Shown here: in pieces, positions 62,114-64,000 of the stretch
How the letters are laid out: each line of letters starts with the position of its first letter
Numbering within the stretch: the first letter of the stretch is position 1
Origin: Roseobacter sp965365545
Lineage (GTDB): Bacteria; Pseudomonadota; Alphaproteobacteria; Rhodobacterales; Rhodobacteraceae
NCBI GenBank assembly: GCA_965365545.1
Contig: CBDUCB010000001.1
Span: 10,152-74,151 of the forward strand
Direction of reading: 5' to 3'
DNA length: 64,000 nt
Notes under the pieces: generated by a model
Told to the model about the DNA's origin: nothing
What the model saw: the letters and a program-made list of their open reading frames with translations, nothing else
The model's database searches: none
Position numbers and translations under genes: made by a program

Positions 62114-62902
62114 ATGGCGCGCGTCGAGGTTCTGACCGAAGATCACATTGCCCGTGTCACGCTGACCCGTCCGGACAAGAAAAACGCAATGGATCAGGAG
62201 ATGATCGATGCGTTGATTGCCGCAGCCGGGCAGATCGCGACGTCTGAGGCGCGTGTTGTTGTGCTGAGCGGGCAGGGCAGTGCCTTTTGCGCGGGCATCG
62301 ATCTGGCGGGCCTTGGAGCGATGATCGGACAGGACATGCAGGCGCTGATCATGCCGCGCACCCATGGCGGGGGTACGACGAACCAGTGGCAGGAGGTTGC
62401 GATGGCCTGGCACCGGCTCCCGGTGCCGGTGATCGCCGCTCTGCACGGGCAGGTTTTTGGTGCGGGTATGCAGCTCGCTCTTGGTGCGGATATTCGTATC
62501 GCGGCACCTGACACTATGCTGGCGGTAATGGAGATGAAGTGGGGCATCGTGCCGGACATGGGCGGCATGGTGTTGCTGCCGCGTCTCGTGCGCTCGGACG
62601 TGATGCGGCGGCTCGTATACACAGCCGCCCCGGTTCCTGCGGAGCAGGCGGAGCGCTGGGGGCTGGTGACGGAGATTGCAGCGGATCCGCTTGAGGCCGC
62701 CATGGCATTAGCTGCTGACATCACAGGGAAAAGCCCGAAGGCGATACGGGCGGCCAAAGCGCTCATGGAAACCGCTGAAACCGCCGCAGCGCAGGATGTC
62801 CTGATGGCTGAGGCGGAGGCTCAGGCCGGCCTGCTGGGCACACCTGAGCAGATGGAAGTGGTGGCCGCGCAGTTCGGCAAGCGGGAGCCGGTTTTCAAAT
62901 GA
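62114..62902 (+). CDS. Enoyl-CoA hydratase/isomerase family protein
   Basis: A 262-residue crotonase. The oxyanion-hole motif is present in SGQGSAFCAGIDLAGL (about residue 57) and in LHGQVFGAGMQLALGADIRIA (about 116-136); VMEMKWGIVPDMGGMVLLPRLV carries the region of the second catalytic residue, with D in place of the usual glutamate neighbourhood. Crotonases hydrate or isomerise enoyl-CoA esters. ATG at 62114 after AAGGGAG. Divergent from the hisC-like gene; substrate unknown. Confidence 0.88.
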   Translation: MARVEVLTEDHIARVTLTRPDKKNAMDQEMIDALIAAAGQIATSEARVVVLSGQGSAFCAGIDLAGLGAMIGQDMQALIMPRTHGGGTTNQWQEVAMAWHRLPVPVIAALHGQVFGAGMQLALGADIRIAAPDTMLAVMEMKWGIVPDMGGMVLLPRLVRSDVMRRLVYTAAPVPAEQAERWGLVTEIAADPLEAAMALAADITGKSPKAIRAAKALMETAETAAAQDVLMAEAEAQAGLLGTPEQMEVVAAQFGKREPVFK

Positions 62903-62959
62903 GCCAACGCGGGACCTGACCGGCAGGCGTCGCGCGGGCCGCAGGCATCCGGTGCGTGT

Positions 62960-64000
62960 TCAGCCCAGTTCGGACAGCCGCGCAAGCGCTTCTTTCAGCT
63001 GAGTTTCTTCCTCTTCACGCAGCGCCAGATTTGCACGGGTTTCCTCGACCACTTCTTCCGGGGCAGAGGCTGCGAATTTCGGGTTGTTCAACCGCCCGCG
63101 CAGACCGCCTAGCTCTTTGGCGAGTTTGCCCATGGATTTCTCGAGCCGCGCCTTTTCCTCTGCGATATCGATGATATCCGCGAGCGGCAGCCCGAAGGAA
63201 GCGCCCGGCACCGCTAGCGACACGGTCCCTTTGGGAAAGGCGTCTGCGCGGCTCAGATCGTCAACCCGGGCGAGCCTTTTGATCATCACCTCATTACGTG
63301 CCCAGGCGGTCTCTCCCGCAGCGTCGATTTCGGTGACGACAAGCGGCACAAAAAGCCCCGCGGGCACATGCATCTGCGCGCGCGCAGAGCGGATCGCCTC
63401 GATCAGGCTGATCACCCAGGTGAGTTCCCGGTCAGCGTCCACATCCACCAGATCCGTGGCCTTGTATTCAGGCCAGTCGGCGTGCACCAGCATCTTGTCG
63501 CGGGTGCCCGTCGCGGCCCAGAGTTCTTCAGTGATGAAGGGCATCACAGGGTGCAGCAGGATCATGCACTGATCCAGCACCCAGGCCATCGTTTCGCGGG
63601 TCTCTTGCGCGAATTCGGCGTTGTCCTCGTCCTGCAGCAGCGGTTTGCTGAGCTCCACATACCAGTCGCAGACCTTGCCCCAGACAAAGGCATAGGCCGC
63701 ATTTGCCGCGTCATTGAACCGGTAGTTTCCGAGCGCTGCGTCGATCTCTTCGCGGACGCGCGCAGTCTCGCCGATGATCCATTTATTGACCGGCTGCGTG
63801 GGCTGCGATGGCGCGGCGCTGAACCCGTCTGCCCCGGTCCGGGCCTCAAATACGCCGTTCATTTCCGCAAACCGGCAGGCGTTCCAGAGTTTGGTGCCAA
63901 AATTGCGATAACCCGCGATGCGCTGGGTCGAGAGCTTCAGGTCGCGTCCCATGGCGGCCATCGCCGTCAGCGTAAAGCGCACCGCATCGGCACCGTATTC
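62960..64000 (-). CDS. valS: Valyl-tRNA synthetase, C-terminal part (cut by window edge)
   Basis: The last 346 codons of valS; the gene continues beyond the right edge. The visible part starts at EYGADAVRFTLTAMAAMGRDLK, runs through the anticodon-binding helical domain (NKWIIGE, ALGNYRFNDAANAAYAFVW, MPFITEELW) and ends with the ValS-specific C-terminal coiled coil (EEKARLEKSMGKLAKELGGL...ARLSELG). Valine attachment itself needs the N-terminal part outside the window. Confidence 0.97.
   Translation of the reverse strand, partial: EYGADAVRFTLTAMAAMGRDLKLSTQRIAGYRNFGTKLWNACRFAEMNGVFEARTGADGFSAAPSQPTQPVNKWIIGETARVREEIDAALGNYRFNDAANAAYAFVWGKVCDWYVELSKPLLQDEDNAEFAQETRETMAWVLDQCMILLHPVMPFITEELWAATGTRDKMLVHADWPEYKATDLVDVDADRELTWVISLIEAIRSARAQMHVPAGLFVPLVVTEIDAAGETAWARNEVMIKRLARVDDLSRADAFPKGTVSLAVPGASFGLPLADIIDIAEEKARLEKSMGKLAKELGGLRGRLNNPKFAASAPEEVVEETRANLALREEEETQLKEALARLSELG

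Noticed and set aside
1..64000. CRISPR arrays, insertion sequences, prophage or gene-transfer-agent genes
   Set aside because: No regularly spaced direct repeats, transposase, integrase, capsid or terminase sequences were found in the window.

Overview
The window is a 64 kb piece of an alphaproteobacterial chromosome, GC-rich and densely coded. Gene content and order point to the Rhodobacteraceae (Roseobacter group). The markers are ctaC-ctaB-small protein-ctaG-ctaE-SURF1 running into thrC and an M16 peptidase, lysC followed by ptsP, a DUF6280-type protein beside efp, pcm-tolC followed by a PopZ-like protein, and several organic-acid uptake systems (TRAP, TTT, ABC) with FCD-type regulators. 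I see no insertion sequences, prophage genes, CRISPR arrays or rRNA. One tRNA gene, tRNA-Cys(GCA), lies at 50651-50724. The right edge cuts valS, which runs off the window.

Layout. 0.2-7.6 kb: cytochrome aa3 oxidase subunits II and III with their assembly factors (heme O synthase, Cox11, SURF1), then threonine synthase, an M16 peptidase and an acetyltransferase in a tight plus-strand run. 7.8-10.1 kb: a secreted metallo-beta-lactamase-like protein and a GlcD-type FAD dehydrogenase. 10.1-13.8 kb (minus): an MFS transporter, apt, a LysE-type exporter and mtnP, with mtnP and apt forming a methylthioadenosine/adenine salvage pair. 14.1-20.2 kb: a SulP-STAS transporter and small metabolic genes (hexapeptide acetyltransferase, flavin reductase, GNAT, EcsC, Nudix, DUF1178, SDR). 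20.4-23.9 kb: aspartate kinase and the nitrogen-PTS enzyme I. 23.9-31.3 kb: a LysR regulator divergent from a DUF1445 hydro-lyase plus a DctPQM TRAP transporter, then a convergent histidine kinase with two periplasmic solute-binding domains.

31.5-50.6 kb is the accessory part and the most interesting. Two paralogous FCD/GntR regulators border two minus-strand operons. Operon A (47120 down to 37073, ten genes) has a fumarylpyruvate-hydrolase-like FAH protein, a 4,5-dihydroxyphthalate-decarboxylase-like protein, a TauE/SafE exporter, a complete tripartite tricarboxylate transporter (TctC, TctB, TctA), an LVIVD-type beta-propeller, an OsmC protein and a two-subunit molybdenum hydroxylase. Most junctions overlap by 4-8 bases. 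Operon B (about 36618 down to 31523) has an FCD regulator, a TauA/NMT1-type ABC importer with two different permeases, and a second FAH hydrolase. An acyl-CoA synthetase and a PanE-like reductase follow the second regulator. Together this reads as an uptake-and-degradation island for an unknown, probably (hetero)aromatic or unsaturated carboxylate. Substrate and pathway are inference.

50.6-64 kb returns to housekeeping: tRNA-Cys, pcm, a TolC-like protein, a PopZ-like protein, a membrane protein, a DUF6280-type protein, efp, ygfZ, a glycosyltransferase, an MsbA-like exporter, two PLP aminotransferases, an enoyl-CoA hydratase and the 3' part of valS. Start sites were often moved downstream of the longest open frame, using Shine-Dalgarno sequences, signal peptides and known family N-termini.
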